Below are positions 25,734-34,134 of a stretch of 64,000 nt of DNA, piece by piece. How positions within the stretch are numbered: position 1 is the stretch's first letter; each line of letters starts with the position of its first letter. The DNA is from Sulfitobacter pontiacus. GTDB taxonomy: Bacteria > Pseudomonadota > Alphaproteobacteria > Rhodobacterales > Rhodobacteraceae. Location: positions 1,947,501-2,011,500 of the forward strand of contig NZ_CP160849.1 of the NCBI RefSeq assembly GCF_040790665.1, written 5' to 3'. The notes beneath the pieces were generated by a model that was given only the letters and a program-made list of their open reading frames with translations, did no database searches and was not told the origin of the DNA. Made by a program: the position numbers and the translations under genes.

Positions 25734-27874
25734 TGCTTTGGGTTTCGGCACAGCAGATTGCGGACGCGGCGGCGGCGGGGCTCATGCCCGGTCTGCCGAC
25801 GTCCAAGCGGCGGGTGAATGCGCTCGCCGCGCGCGACCGCTGGGCTGAAACCGGACTTGCACGGGTCCGCGAAGGCCGCGAGGGCGGTGGCGGGCTTGAG
25901 TATCACGTCGATGCCCTGCCAGCCCCCGCACGGGCCGCTTGGCTGGCCAGCCATCTGACCCTCGAAGCGCGGGATCTTCGCCCCGTCGTTGCGGATGCCC
26001 CGATGGATCAGTCAGCGGATGCCCGCGCCCTGATACTCAGCTTGGTTCACAAGTTTCAGGCAGACAACGCTCTGCCGCAAACCGCTGCCGACGCGATGTT
26101 TGCAGAAATGTTTACGGGCGGTTCAATAGAACTTCCAACCTGGATTAAAACCGCTGTTCCGAGTGTGTCAGCGCGCTCTATCGCCCGCTGGCGCAAGGCG
26201 GCGCACGAAGGCACGGCGACATCCCGTAGGGGCCGTCCCAAAGGGTCAGGCGTGCTGGATGTGGCACATGACGGGCAGGTTCGCGCAATGATGCTGGCCG
26301 CAATCGCCAAGCAGCCGTTCCTTTCCGCCAAGCATCTGCGGATCCTGGTGAAGGACAAGTTCGGCAAGACGCTGGACGTCACCTGCGCCAAGACCGGTGA
26401 AATCAAGACAGCGCCGCTGCCCACCATCCGCATGTTCCAGACCGTCATCACGCGCTGGAAGACCGAGTATCGCAACGAGCTCATGCGCCTGACCAACCCG
26501 GATGGATACCGTTCCCATGTCCGCTTCGCCGCGACTGGAAGCCAGCGTGCGCAGCGCCTGAACGAGGTCTGGCAGGTAGATGCGTCGCCTGCAGATGTCA
26601 TGCTCAAGGGCGGACGGCACTCGATCTACATGGCCGTCGATGTCTACTCCCGGCGCGCCATCGTGCTTGTGAGTAAGACACCGCGCGCCTCTGCCGTTGG
26701 CCTGTTGGTTCGCAAGTGCATTATGGCTTGGGGTGTGCCCGAGAAAATCCACACCGACAATGGATCGGATTTCGTCGCAAAGCAGACGAAGCGCCTGTTT
26801 GCAGCCTTGGAAATCGAGGTGGAGCTCAGCATCGCTTATGAGCCTACCGACAAGGGGATCGTCGAGCGCACGATTGGAACCTACCAGCGCGATATCGCGG
26901 TCTGCCCTGGCTTCATTGGCCACTCGGTCGCTGATCGCAAGATCATTGAGCAGCGCAAGGCATTCGACAAGCGCCTCGGTGCCACGGATGAGGCGCTCTA
27001 CGACGTCGATATGGATTTCGCCGAGTTTCAGGAGTGGAGCGACATCTGGGCCCAGGACATGTACGGGCGGGATCAGCATTCTGCACTCAAGAAGCGAACC
27101 CCCTTCGAGGTTGCTGCGGCCTATGCAGGCCCGATCCGCAAGATTGAGCATGAGGCCGCGCTGGATGTGCTGCTCGCGCCGATCGCGTCCAACGGCGGCA
27201 TGCGGACGGTAACCAAGCAAGGCGTGCGGGTCGATGGTGCATATTACCTGCCCATGTCCGCGATGCCAGGGGATGAAGTTCTCGTTCGGATGGATCCCGC
27301 AGATATGGGCCGGGTCATGCTCTTTGATCCGGAAACGGAGGCCTATCTCGGCGAGGCGTTGAATGCTGATCTTGCGGGTCTGAACCCTGCGGAAGTTATC
27401 GCCAAGGCCAAGGCAATGCAGCGCGCTTTCGAGGACGAAAAGCTTACGGATATCCGCCGCGCGAGCCGCAAGATCGGCAAGCGTGATGTCGCAGATGCGA
27501 TGCGCCGTGATGCCGCCGAAAAGGCTGGCGTGATGGTCGCCTTCCCCAGGGCGCGCGAAGTCTACACCACACCGGCGTTGGAAGCTGCCAGAGACGCATC
27601 GGTTTTGGCACCTAAGGAAGCCTCCAAGAGCCGTGTGTCTGATGATCGTTTGGCGACGATGCGCGCCGAACATGAGCGCACAGCCGAGGTGGTGATCAAG
27701 CCGGAGACACCCAAGGAAAGGTTCCGTCGGTTCCTTGTCCTGGAGCAGCGGATCAAGGCGGGTGAGCCTGTCTTGCCCGAAGAGCAGAAGGCGCTCGCGG
27801 CCTATCAGCGCCAGCCTGAGTACATCGGGCACATGAAGATTTTTGAGGATTTCAGCTGGGCAATGTTCGGCTGA
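25733..27874 (+). CDS. Mu-like transposase A (DDE recombinase)
   Basis: A 713-residue transposase that cuts the phage ends and joins them to target DNA for integration and replication. The N-terminal Mu DNA-binding domain (LWVSAQQIADAAAAGLMPGLPTSKR) is followed by further DNA-binding helices. The catalytic core has Asp283 (WQVDAS), Asp342 (HTDNGSDF) and Glu378 (GIVERT), an exact DD35E spacing. The C-terminal beta-barrel and MuB-interaction region follow (MSAMPGDEVLVRMDP). The size is close to MuA (663 residues). All catalytic residues are present. Confidence 0.95.
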   Translation: MLWVSAQQIADAAAAGLMPGLPTSKRRVNALAARDRWAETGLARVREGREGGGGLEYHVDALPAPARAAWLASHLTLEARDLRPVVADAPMDQSADARALILSLVHKFQADNALPQTAADAMFAEMFTGGSIELPTWIKTAVPSVSARSIARWRKAAHEGTATSRRGRPKGSGVLDVAHDGQVRAMMLAAIAKQPFLSAKHLRILVKDKFGKTLDVTCAKTGEIKTAPLPTIRMFQTVITRWKTEYRNELMRLTNPDGYRSHVRFAATGSQRAQRLNEVWQVDASPADVMLKGGRHSIYMAVDVYSRRAIVLVSKTPRASAVGLLVRKCIMAWGVPEKIHTDNGSDFVAKQTKRLFAALEIEVELSIAYEPTDKGIVERTIGTYQRDIAVCPGFIGHSVADRKIIEQRKAFDKRLGATDEALYDVDMDFAEFQEWSDIWAQDMYGRDQHSALKKRTPFEVAAAYAGPIRKIEHEAALDVLLAPIASNGGMRTVTKQGVRVDGAYYLPMSAMPGDEVLVRMDPADMGRVMLFDPETEAYLGEALNADLAGLNPAEVIAKAKAMQRAFEDEKLTDIRRASRKIGKRDVADAMRRDAAEKAGVMVAFPRAREVYTTPALEAARDASVLAPKEASKSRVSDDRLATMRAEHERTAEVVIKPETPKERFRRFLVLEQRIKAGEPVLPEEQKALAAYQRQPEYIGHMKIFEDFSWAMFG

Positions 27875-27933
27875 TTTAGGTGCCCCCGGCAACGTTGCAG
27901 GCTGACCGGGGGCGATAACGAAGTGAGGATAGA

Positions 27934-28677
27934 ATGACAGAAGAATTCAGGCATAACAACTCTGTTGCACCGCTGCGCAATGTCGTGGCTTTGGTGGAAC
28001 TTATCGAGCGGGTCAATCAGCGTGGTCCGGGGCTTCCGGGGCTGGGCGTCTTCTACGGATGGTCCGGATACGGCAAGACGACAGCGGCAGTGTATGCGGC
28101 GAACAAGTTTCGGGCGTATCAGGTCGAAGTCAAATCGGTCTGGACCAAGAAGAAGCTTTGCACCGAGATCCTGCGCGACATGGGCGTACTGCCCGCCAAG
28201 ACCATCTCGGATATGGTTGACCAGATCGCCCAGGAGCTCGCCCGCAACAGCCGGCCGCTGCTGATCGACGAAATCGATCACCTGGTCGACCGCAACATGA
28301 TCGAGATCGTGCGTGACATTCATGAAAGCTCCGGCGCCACGATCATCCTGATCGGTGAAGAGAAGCTGCCGCGCAAGCTGATGGCTTGGGAACGGGTGCA
28401 CGGGCGTATCCTTGACTGGGTCGCTGCTGAAGAAGGTCAGATCGACGATGTCGGCTATCTCGCGGCGATCTATTGCCCCGGTGTGTCGCTGGAAGAGGAT
28501 CTGAAGCTCCAGGTGCTTGAGGAATCACATCGGTCAATCCGGCGTATTTCCATCAACCTCGAGCGGGTCAAGGAATTCGCCCAGACCCGGAACCTCAAGT
28601 CCGTCGGACGGAAGGATTGGGACAATCGTCCCTTCTTCACTGGCGAAGCACCCACGCCGCGGAGGGCTCCGAAATGA
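27934..28677 (+). CDS. MuB-like AAA+ target-capture ATPase
   Basis: A 247-residue ATPase that coats target DNA, delivers it to the transposase and gives target immunity. Walker A is GWSGYGKT (42-49) and Walker B is LLIDEID (109-115). A short N-terminus replaces the longer HTH domain of MuB, as in B3/D3112-like phages. GAGGATAG precedes the ATG. A 59-base gap separates it from the transposase gene. Confidence 0.92.
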   Translation: MTEEFRHNNSVAPLRNVVALVELIERVNQRGPGLPGLGVFYGWSGYGKTTAAVYAANKFRAYQVEVKSVWTKKKLCTEILRDMGVLPAKTISDMVDQIAQELARNSRPLLIDEIDHLVDRNMIEIVRDIHESSGATIILIGEEKLPRKLMAWERVHGRILDWVAAEEGQIDDVGYLAAIYCPGVSLEEDLKLQVLEESHRSIRRISINLERVKEFAQTRNLKSVGRKDWDNRPFFTGEAPTPRRAPK

Positions 28678-29285
28678 GCAGGATTTCAGCAACCGAAGCG
28701 GCCACGTCCCGTGAGCCACAAGGCCGTCAGCCGCTCTGGGATGAGATGGTGAAGTTCAAGGGTGCACCGTTCACGATCACCGATATCTTCGATCAAACAT
28801 ATATCAATCGCCACACAATCCGCAGCTATCTCAAGTCCCTGGCGCTGGCGAAGTATGTCGAGCGCATCGAACCTGAAGAAGGCGCTATCCGCGAGGACGC
28901 CGCGATCAAGTTCCGGATTATCGCGGATCCTGTCCCGTATCACGCTCCGCGCCTGAACCGGGACGGCAAGCCGGTCTCGCAGGGCGGTGGCGTCGAAAAC
29001 ATGTGGCGGACTATGCGCATGATCGGACAGTTCACACCCCGTGATATCGCAGCACATGCCACGACCGACATCGTGAGCGTGACAGACAACACGGCGAAGG
29101 CCTATTGCACCAAGCTGCTCAAGGCAGGCTTCCTGAAAGTCGTCAGCAAGGCCCAACCCCCGGCGAAACAGGCAGTGTATCGCCTGATCCGGAATACGGG
29201 GCCACAACCACCGATGATCCAGCGGACCCAGCAGGTGTTCGATCCCAACACGCGCAAAGCCTATCCGGTGGGAGGGCAATCATGA
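28674..29285 (+). CDS. Winged-helix early phage protein
   Basis: A 203-residue protein with two helix-turn-helix-like units: FTITDIFDQTYINRHTIRSYLKSLALAKYVERI (about residues 30-70) and FTPRDIAAHATTDIVSVTDNTAKAYCTKLLKAGFLKVV (about 115-155). The paired wings suggest a DNA-binding regulator. ATG overlaps the MuB stop. No named family assigned. Confidence 0.72.
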   Translation: MSRISATEAATSREPQGRQPLWDEMVKFKGAPFTITDIFDQTYINRHTIRSYLKSLALAKYVERIEPEEGAIREDAAIKFRIIADPVPYHAPRLNRDGKPVSQGGGVENMWRTMRMIGQFTPRDIAAHATTDIVSVTDNTAKAYCTKLLKAGFLKVVSKAQPPAKQAVYRLIRNTGPQPPMIQRTQQVFDPNTRKAYPVGGQS

Positions 29286-29653
29286 ACGGACCCGTCGATA
29301 TCGCAAGAGACGCCTGGGGCGATGACTTGCCGGACTGGGTGCTCGCTTTGGCCCAGGCGTGCGCCCTTACCAGCCAGAACCGCGTAGCCGAGGATCTCGG
29401 GAGATCAGCTTCCTTGGTCAGCACGGTGCTGCGCAAGAAATATCCAGGCAACATGGAGGCCATCGAAGAGCGGGTGCGCGGCGTCTTCATGTCGGCTGTC
29501 ATCTCATGCCCGGTTCTCGGCGATCTGCCGACGGATGTCTGCCAGATGTGGCGACAGCGGGCCAATCGTTTGCAGACGCACAACACACACCGGGTGCGGA
29601 TGTTTCGCGCCTGCAGAAAGTGTCCCCGCTACATCGGAGAGGAGCAGTCATGA
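29282..29653 (+). CDS. Helix-turn-helix protein of Mu-like phage early region
   Basis: A 123-residue protein. LTSQNRVAEDLGRSASLVSTVLRKKYPGNMEAIEERVRGVF forms a helix-turn-helix typical of small regulators in Rhodobacteraceae Mu-like phages. A C-terminal CRKCPRY motif plus an earlier Cys (SCPVLGDLP) may bind metal. The start overlaps the previous stop. Confidence 0.72.
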   Translation: MNGPVDIARDAWGDDLPDWVLALAQACALTSQNRVAEDLGRSASLVSTVLRKKYPGNMEAIEERVRGVFMSAVISCPVLGDLPTDVCQMWRQRANRLQTHNTHRVRMFRACRKCPRYIGEEQS

Positions 29654-30003
29654 CCAACCGAGCCGCTGAAATCGTTTCGCTGGCATTGCAGCGCGTACCG
29701 CCAAAGGTCATTGCTCAGCGCCTCTGCGTGCATCCCAACACTGTCTACCAGCGGATCAGGGAAGCGCGTCAAGCCGGGGAGGTTATTCCCACGTTCAAGG
29801 CATCGTCAAAGGGGGCTGCTGGCGGATCTGAACATGTGGAAAGGTCTCAGAAGACCGAGGCGTCACCATCAACCAAGCAGATCGTGGTTCCGGTCCGTCT
29901 TTACTCCTTGCTGGCGTCTGATGCGGCACGCCGCGGCTTGACCCCAACAGAAGCGGCACAGCGGCTGCTGGAGAAGGCCCTTTTGGGCACGGTGGTGACA
30001 TGA
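29650..30003 (+). CDS. Small helix-turn-helix phage protein
   Basis: A 117-residue protein. The N-terminus (VPPKVIAQRLCVHPNTVYQRIREARQAGE) is a clear helix-turn-helix. After a Ser/Lys-rich linker, the C-terminus (VPVRLYSLLASDAARRGLTPTEAAQRLLEKAL) resembles a ribbon-helix-helix segment. GGAGCAG precedes the ATG; overlaps both neighbours. Confidence 0.7.
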   Translation: MTNRAAEIVSLALQRVPPKVIAQRLCVHPNTVYQRIREARQAGEVIPTFKASSKGAAGGSEHVERSQKTEASPSTKQIVVPVRLYSLLASDAARRGLTPTEAAQRLLEKALLGTVVT

Positions 30004-30224
30004 CGGATCAGGTCGAACGGTTTTCAGGAGCCGAGATGGTCCGGCTTGCGGCCAGCGGCGTTGCCAAGGTGGATCTGCTGGGCCCGCGCGGAACGACCCT
30101 CTGCACAATGGATGAAATCGAGGCGATGGCTGCCATGATCGTGGCAGCAGGCGTTTTACCAGGGCATCCGTCCGATCCGGCACGCCAACCCTACTTTGTC
30201 GAAGTCGAAGGGAGCATCCGATGA
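30000..30224 (+). CDS. Hypothetical early phage protein
   Basis: A 74-residue protein (FSGAEMVRLAASGVAKVDLLGPRG) without a recognised family, overlapping the genes on both sides in the early operon. Confidence 0.58.
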   Translation: MTDQVERFSGAEMVRLAASGVAKVDLLGPRGTTLCTMDEIEAMAAMIVAAGVLPGHPSDPARQPYFVEVEGSIR

Positions 30225-30400
30225 TCGACCCAACGCATTTCGCCGAAGGGCGACACGTGAAATTTCTGGCCGAGAACGGGGTCGTATTCGAGATCTGCAC
30301 TGCTGACCCCAATCTCCCTTTTCCAGAGATTGTGGCTGCGACGATCGCAGACGCCCTCAACGCAAAATCCAAACAGGAGACATTCCATGACGAAGTTTGA
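30221..30400 (+). CDS. Hypothetical 59-residue phage protein
   Basis: A small gene, MIDPTHFAEGRHVKFLAENG and on, ending FHDEV. Its ATG overlaps the previous stop and its end overlaps the DUF3164 start by 14 bases. The compact overlap pattern and AAGGGAG ribosome site support it; the function is unknown. Confidence 0.58.
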   Translation: MIDPTHFAEGRHVKFLAENGVVFEICTADPNLPFPEIVAATIADALNAKSKQETFHDEV

Positions 30401-31037
30401 ACCGGCAGCACTTACCGATGGCCGCAAGGAGATCGACGGCAATGTCTTCATGCGTGATGGCAAAGGCGGTCTGCAGCCGATCGAGAATATCGCCGCGCGT
30501 GATTTGCTTCAGGATGAAACCACTCGCAAAATCATAGGCCACGCCATTCCGCTGTCTGACCAGGTGGCGCGGTTCAAGGAGCATACCTTTGATGACATCG
30601 GTGCTTTCGAGGCAATCCTTGCACAAGAATACGGCGCGACCTTCGGCGGCAAGAAGGGCAACAAGACACTGATGACCGTGGATCAACTCTACAAGGTTGA
30701 GGTCCGGATTGCGGATCAGATCAACTTCGGGCCTGAACTGCAGATTGCCAAGCAGCTGGTCGATGAGTGCCTCAATGAATGGTCCGCCGAGAGCCGTCCG
30801 GAGATCCGCTCGATCGTGACCCGTGCGTTCAACACGGACAAGGCCGGTCAGATCAATCGCGCCGAGATCTTCATGCTGCTGCGTCTCGAAATCACGGATG
30901 CCCGCTGGCAGGAAGCGATGCGCGCCATCAAGGATGCTATTCGCATTGTTGGGTCCAAAACCTATGTGCGCTGTTCCAAGCGTGACAGCCACGACGCGCC
31001 TTGGCAGGCAATCACGATCGATCTGGCCAAGGCTTGA
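30387..31037 (+). CDS. DUF3164 family phage protein
   Basis: A 216-residue protein of the DUF3164 family, found in the early region of Mu-like phages. Seen are a charged N-terminus, the central DDIGAFEAILAQEYGATFGGKKGNKTL, and the conserved end RWQEAMRAIKDAIRIVGSKTYVRCSKRD. No biochemical role is known to me. Its location between early regulators and Gp16 matches other transposable phages. Confidence 0.85.
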   Translation: MTKFEPAALTDGRKEIDGNVFMRDGKGGLQPIENIAARDLLQDETTRKIIGHAIPLSDQVARFKEHTFDDIGAFEAILAQEYGATFGGKKGNKTLMTVDQLYKVEVRIADQINFGPELQIAKQLVDECLNEWSAESRPEIRSIVTRAFNTDKAGQINRAEIFMLLRLEITDARWQEAMRAIKDAIRIVGSKTYVRCSKRDSHDAPWQAITIDLAKA

Positions 31038-31041
31038 AGCG

Positions 31042-31443
31042 ATGTTTTACGAGCGATCATCACCCCCTCGGGACGTCCAGATACGGGACATCCGGTCCCA
31101 CGTGGCCAAACATTTCGGAGTAACCGAGGAAGAACTGCTGGCACGATCGCGTAAGAGCGAGTTCGTGAACCGCAGGGCCATCTGCTACCAGCTGTGTCGG
31201 GAAATGTCGGATGCCAGCCTGGCACGGATCGGCAGGTACATGGCCAATCGCGATCACACGACAATCATTGCAGGTCTGAAGCGCAAGCTGCCGTTGGAAA
31301 TGCAGGTCGCAAAAAACCATATCCGCTTTGCATTGGAGCAAGGATCACCACACTCACTTACGTTCGTGCGTGCTGCGCCGTTTCAAACCCGGCGGACCAA
31401 GTCAGAGCCTGTGTTCCGGTCCAGAAGAGGCACCACAGAATGA
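31042..31443 (+). CDS. DnaA domain IV-like DNA-binding protein
   Basis: A 133-residue protein consisting of a DnaA C-terminal domain: VAKHFGVTEEELLARSRKSEFVNRRAICYQL, then the signature RDHTTII (70-76) in the helix that contacts DnaA boxes. No AAA+ ATPase domain is present, so it cannot open origins itself. It may compete with or recruit host DnaA, or act as a regulator using DnaA-box-like sites. A basic tail follows (RTKSEPVFRSRRG). The 4-base gap from DUF3164 and overlap with Gp16 place it in the operon. Confidence 0.85.
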   Translation: MFYERSSPPRDVQIRDIRSHVAKHFGVTEEELLARSRKSEFVNRRAICYQLCREMSDASLARIGRYMANRDHTTIIAGLKRKLPLEMQVAKNHIRFALEQGSPHSLTFVRAAPFQTRRTKSEPVFRSRRGTTE

Positions 31444-31892
31444 GCCGGGCGTTGCAGAGAACCATCCATGTCGCTTGCCGGGAACTCGGTATCGAGAGCG
31501 ATGACCGGCGCGCACTTCAGCTTGAGGTATGCGGTAAAACATCCATGTCGGACATGACCGCCGCCGATCTGAAAAAGGTTCTCGAGCGTCTCAAGAAGGA
31601 CGGGTTCAAGGGGGCTTCAACCAGCCCAAAAAAACGCCCTGCGGCGTCCCGGGCGGATCTGCGACTGATCCATGTGCTCTGGGGAAAGCTTGGAGCTGCA
31701 GGCGTTCTGGACAGGCCCGGCCGAGATGGTCTGAACGCCTTTATCCGAGCACGTTTCGGGGAAACATGGGAAATGGTGCCTGCTGACGTGGACATGTTGC
31801 GGGATCATTCGCAGATCGATGCAGTGATCTCGGCTTTGAAGGACTGGGGCAAACGCGCCAATATCGAATTTGACTGGAGCGGACGGAAATGA
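31440..31892 (+). CDS. Mu Gp16-like protein (DUF1018)
   Basis: A 150-residue protein of the Gp16/DUF1018 family (LQRTIHVACRELGIESDDRRALQLEVCGKTSMSDMTAADLKKVLERLK ... LIHVLWGKLGAAGVL, ALNAFIRARFG-type segment). The family sits just before the Mor-type activator in Mu-like phages and is thought to be regulatory. Overlaps both neighbours by ATGA. Confidence 0.85.
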   Translation: MSRALQRTIHVACRELGIESDDRRALQLEVCGKTSMSDMTAADLKKVLERLKKDGFKGASTSPKKRPAASRADLRLIHVLWGKLGAAGVLDRPGRDGLNAFIRARFGETWEMVPADVDMLRDHSQIDAVISALKDWGKRANIEFDWSGRK

Positions 31893-32143
31893 GCCGCCGC
31901 TCTGACATCGTCACTGATCACGCGGTGGTCCGTTATCTTGAGCGGGTATACGGCGTGGACGTGAAGTCCCTGAAGCGCCGGATCGAGCTGGTGACGCGAG
32001 AAGGCCGCGACCAGGGCGCGAATGCGGTCAACAGCGGCGGCGTCCATTATGTTTTGAGCAAGAGTGGCAAAGTCACCACGCTCTATGGCTGCAATGACAC
32101 CGTCTCAAGACGCGGTCAGCGGTGGAGGGCGCGCCACAAATGA
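31889..32143 (+). CDS. Hypothetical phage protein
   Basis: An 84-residue protein (MSRRSDIVTDHAVVRYLERV; RRGQRWRARHK). The pattern TDHAVVRYLERVYGVDV is frequent in small Rhodobacterales phage proteins of unknown role. Overlaps Gp16 and the Mor-like gene by 4 bases each. Confidence 0.68.
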   Translation: MSRRSDIVTDHAVVRYLERVYGVDVKSLKRRIELVTREGRDQGANAVNSGGVHYVLSKSGKVTTLYGCNDTVSRRGQRWRARHK

Positions 32144-32511
32144 CAAAGGCCCCCAAGACCCCTGCAAACGTCCAGGTCTACGAAGACATTCTCGGCACGG
32201 ATGGCGCAGTCGAGTTCCTCCTGACCTTTGGCGGCGCGGAGCTCTACATGCCCACCGATCCAAAGGGTGGATCGAAGGTTGCTCAGCTGGTCGGTATCGA
32301 AAAGGCCCGCGCATTGGCCGATGCATCGCACGCCATGAAGGCCCGCATTCCGACCGCGAAAAGGTGGATCGCTCAGGTCCTTAAATCAAAAGGCTTGCCC
32401 GTTGCAGAAATTGCACGCAAATTGCACATGACCGATGTGACCGTGCGAAAGTATCTCGCGGACGAGTTCACATCGGAAGAGACCTTTTCCAAACAAATGA
32501 AGCTGTTCTGA
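32140..32511 (+). CDS. Mor-like middle/late transcription activator
   Basis: A 123-residue protein fitting the Mor/C family. The N-terminal half is the dimerisation part (VEFLLTFGGAELYMPTDPKGG, cf. the Mor strand), and the C-terminus is a helix-turn-helix (GLPVAEIARKLHMTDVTVRKYL). In Mu, Mor turns on the middle promoter and C the late ones; here a single protein may do both. It ends the early operon, 5 bases before a palindrome (32519-32534) that recurs at 42107, a candidate target. Confidence 0.8.
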   Translation: MTKAPKTPANVQVYEDILGTDGAVEFLLTFGGAELYMPTDPKGGSKVAQLVGIEKARALADASHAMKARIPTAKRWIAQVLKSKGLPVAEIARKLHMTDVTVRKYLADEFTSEETFSKQMKLF

Positions 32512-32516
32512 CGCCG

Positions 32517-32543
32517 CCCCGCAAGCGCTTGCGGATGTTTTGA
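32517..32543. promoter_or_regulatory. 27-bp repeat with palindrome, copy 1
   Basis: The 16-base perfect palindrome CCGCAAGCGCTTGCGG (32519-32534) is followed by ATGTTTTGA. The same 27 bases recur at 42105-42131. Here it separates the activator gene from the lysis and head operon. It could be an activator site or a hairpin terminator (6-bp stem, GCGC loop, then a T-rich stretch). Confidence 0.6.
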
Positions 32544-32613
32544 ACCCGCATCAAACGCCATTTTAGACCCCACAAGGTAGCGCGCCGCCCGTGCTTCGCG
32601 ATTGGGGTCCACA

Positions 32614-33480
32614 ATGAAATTCAAAAATCATATTGCCCAAGGCATCCCGTTTGATCGCGCACAGAACATTGGCGGCGTGATCACACCAACCATCGTCGTT
32701 TTGCATGACGCTGCCGGGCGCTTGGAACATGGCAACTCTGCCAATTACCTGCGGACTGCCCCGCGTGGCGTGTCGGTTCACTTCATCCTCGAGCGTGATG
32801 GCTCAATCTCTCAGCAGGTACCCACCAACCGCCGTGCCGGGCACGCCGGGACATCGCATTACCACGGGCGAGATGGTGTCAACGATTTCTCTATCGGTAT
32901 CGAGATCGTCAATCCTGGTCGGATGACGGATGCGGGCAACGGGAAAGCCCGTGCGTGGTACAAGCAGGAATTCGACATCTCTGAGTTCGGCATCCAGGCT
33001 GTCACCACTCCTGAGCATGGCAGCGGGCTTTGGATGGATTATACCGAGGCGCAAATTGAGGCAGGCGAAGCGCTTTTGAATGGCCTGTTCGGATACATCC
33101 CCACACTGACCGACATCACCAGCCACTGGTACATCTCCCCAGGTCGCAAGGTCGACACCAATCCGCTGTTTCCCTTGGCGCAGATGCGTGCGCGGGTCTT
33201 GGGGCGTGACGATGTTCAGTCGGCGGAGGCGGATGAGGCGTCCGCGCCAGCACACCAGGAAGATGAAATGGTTGCGATCAACGTGCCCGGGAGCACGCTG
33301 AATATGCGCCGCTGGCCATCGTTTAATCCAAATGTGATCTCGACCATCGCTGACGACGTGGTCGTGCCCGTCATTCGCGAAGGAACCTTCGACGGTCGTG
33401 CCTGGCTGAAGGTCCGTCACGGCGGACTTGAGGGCTGGATCGTCAGATCTCACGCCGACCCGATCACCCAATCCAACTGA
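32614..33480 (+). CDS. Endolysin: N-acetylmuramoyl-L-alanine amidase with SH3 domain
   Basis: A 288-residue lytic enzyme cutting the amide bond between muramic acid and the peptide. The Amidase_2 domain (residues 25-190) has the zinc ligand His31 (VVLHDAAG), a second His in SVHFILERDG, and ITSHWYISPGRKVDTNP. A C-terminal bacterial SH3 domain (GSTLNMRRWPSFNPNVIST ... GWIVRSHAD) probably binds the wall. No signal peptide is seen, so release depends on the holin-like genes downstream. ATG 32614 is preferred over TTG 32602. Confidence 0.9.
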   Translation: MKFKNHIAQGIPFDRAQNIGGVITPTIVVLHDAAGRLEHGNSANYLRTAPRGVSVHFILERDGSISQQVPTNRRAGHAGTSHYHGRDGVNDFSIGIEIVNPGRMTDAGNGKARAWYKQEFDISEFGIQAVTTPEHGSGLWMDYTEAQIEAGEALLNGLFGYIPTLTDITSHWYISPGRKVDTNPLFPLAQMRARVLGRDDVQSAEADEASAPAHQEDEMVAINVPGSTLNMRRWPSFNPNVISTIADDVVVPVIREGTFDGRAWLKVRHGGLEGWIVRSHADPITQSN

Positions 33481-33498
33481 AACTCTGAGGAACTCGAC

Positions 33499-33717
33499 AT
33501 GTTTAAAGAAACGAAATCCCCCTTCCTGTCTCTGGGCGTCCTTGGCGGCGGCGGTGCCATCATCACCGGTCTTGCCCAAATCGCAGGCTACGCTGTCACA
33601 CCCGCTGATGCCGCTGATCTTAGCACGGCCGTGACAGGTCTGATCACATCCGCTGCGGGTCTGATCGCCGTGATTGGCCGGATCCGTGCGACCAAGCGCG
33701 TTTCGCTGCTGGGCTAA
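33499..33717 (+). CDS. Holin-like small membrane protein
   Basis: A 72-residue protein with two hydrophobic helices (GVLGGGGAIITGLAQIAGYAV; TAVTGLITSAAGLIAVIGRI) and a basic end. Position right after the amidase and this topology suggest a holin letting the endolysin cross the membrane. Confidence 0.72.
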   Translation: MFKETKSPFLSLGVLGGGGAIITGLAQIAGYAVTPADAADLSTAVTGLITSAAGLIAVIGRIRATKRVSLLG

Positions 33718-33723
33718 GCTTCA

Positions 33724-34134
33724 ATGAGCCTGGAATGGTCCGCCATCACGCTTGCAAGTCACGCGAGCCTTGTGCTTGCCACCGTGTTTGCGTTTCTCAA
33801 CGCAATTACGGTGCGCAGGTTCTGGGTTGCACAGCCTTCACTTGCAGTTTTTGAACGCCTGGAAAGTCCGATCTTTGCAATCGCCGCCGCTTTGATGGTT
33901 GAGCGCAGCTACTACGTTTGCGCCAGACTGTTCGTAAAGACGGACCTCAATCTCTGGGAGGCACATCCGGCACCGGAGGTCCTTGCGTTCATGCTGGCGG
34001 CAAGCATGTTCTGGCTGGCAATCTCAATCCGCACGATGGGCGAGATCGGCGGCCTCGGCGCAAAGCGTGCCTTGATCGTTCAATCTGGCACGATGGTGGC
34101 GTTGTTCACGCTGCTCTCCTGGGGGCTTTGGTAA
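33724..34134 (+). CDS. Membrane protein of the lysis module
   Basis: A 136-residue protein with about four hydrophobic helices (ITLASHASLVLATVFAFLNAI; SPIFAIAAALMVERSYYV; VLAFMLAASMFWLAISI; IVQSGTMVALFTLLSWGLW). It may be a second holin or a spanin-related factor; no family is recognised. Its stop overlaps the next start. Confidence 0.68.
   Translation: MSLEWSAITLASHASLVLATVFAFLNAITVRRFWVAQPSLAVFERLESPIFAIAAALMVERSYYVCARLFVKTDLNLWEAHPAPEVLAFMLAASMFWLAISIRTMGEIGGLGAKRALIVQSGTMVALFTLLSWGLW

Noticed and set aside
26246-27892. Long open frame antisense to the transposase
   Set aside because: It is His/Arg/Leu-rich shadow coding of a G+C-rich gene, and the plus frame has the full DD35E domain.
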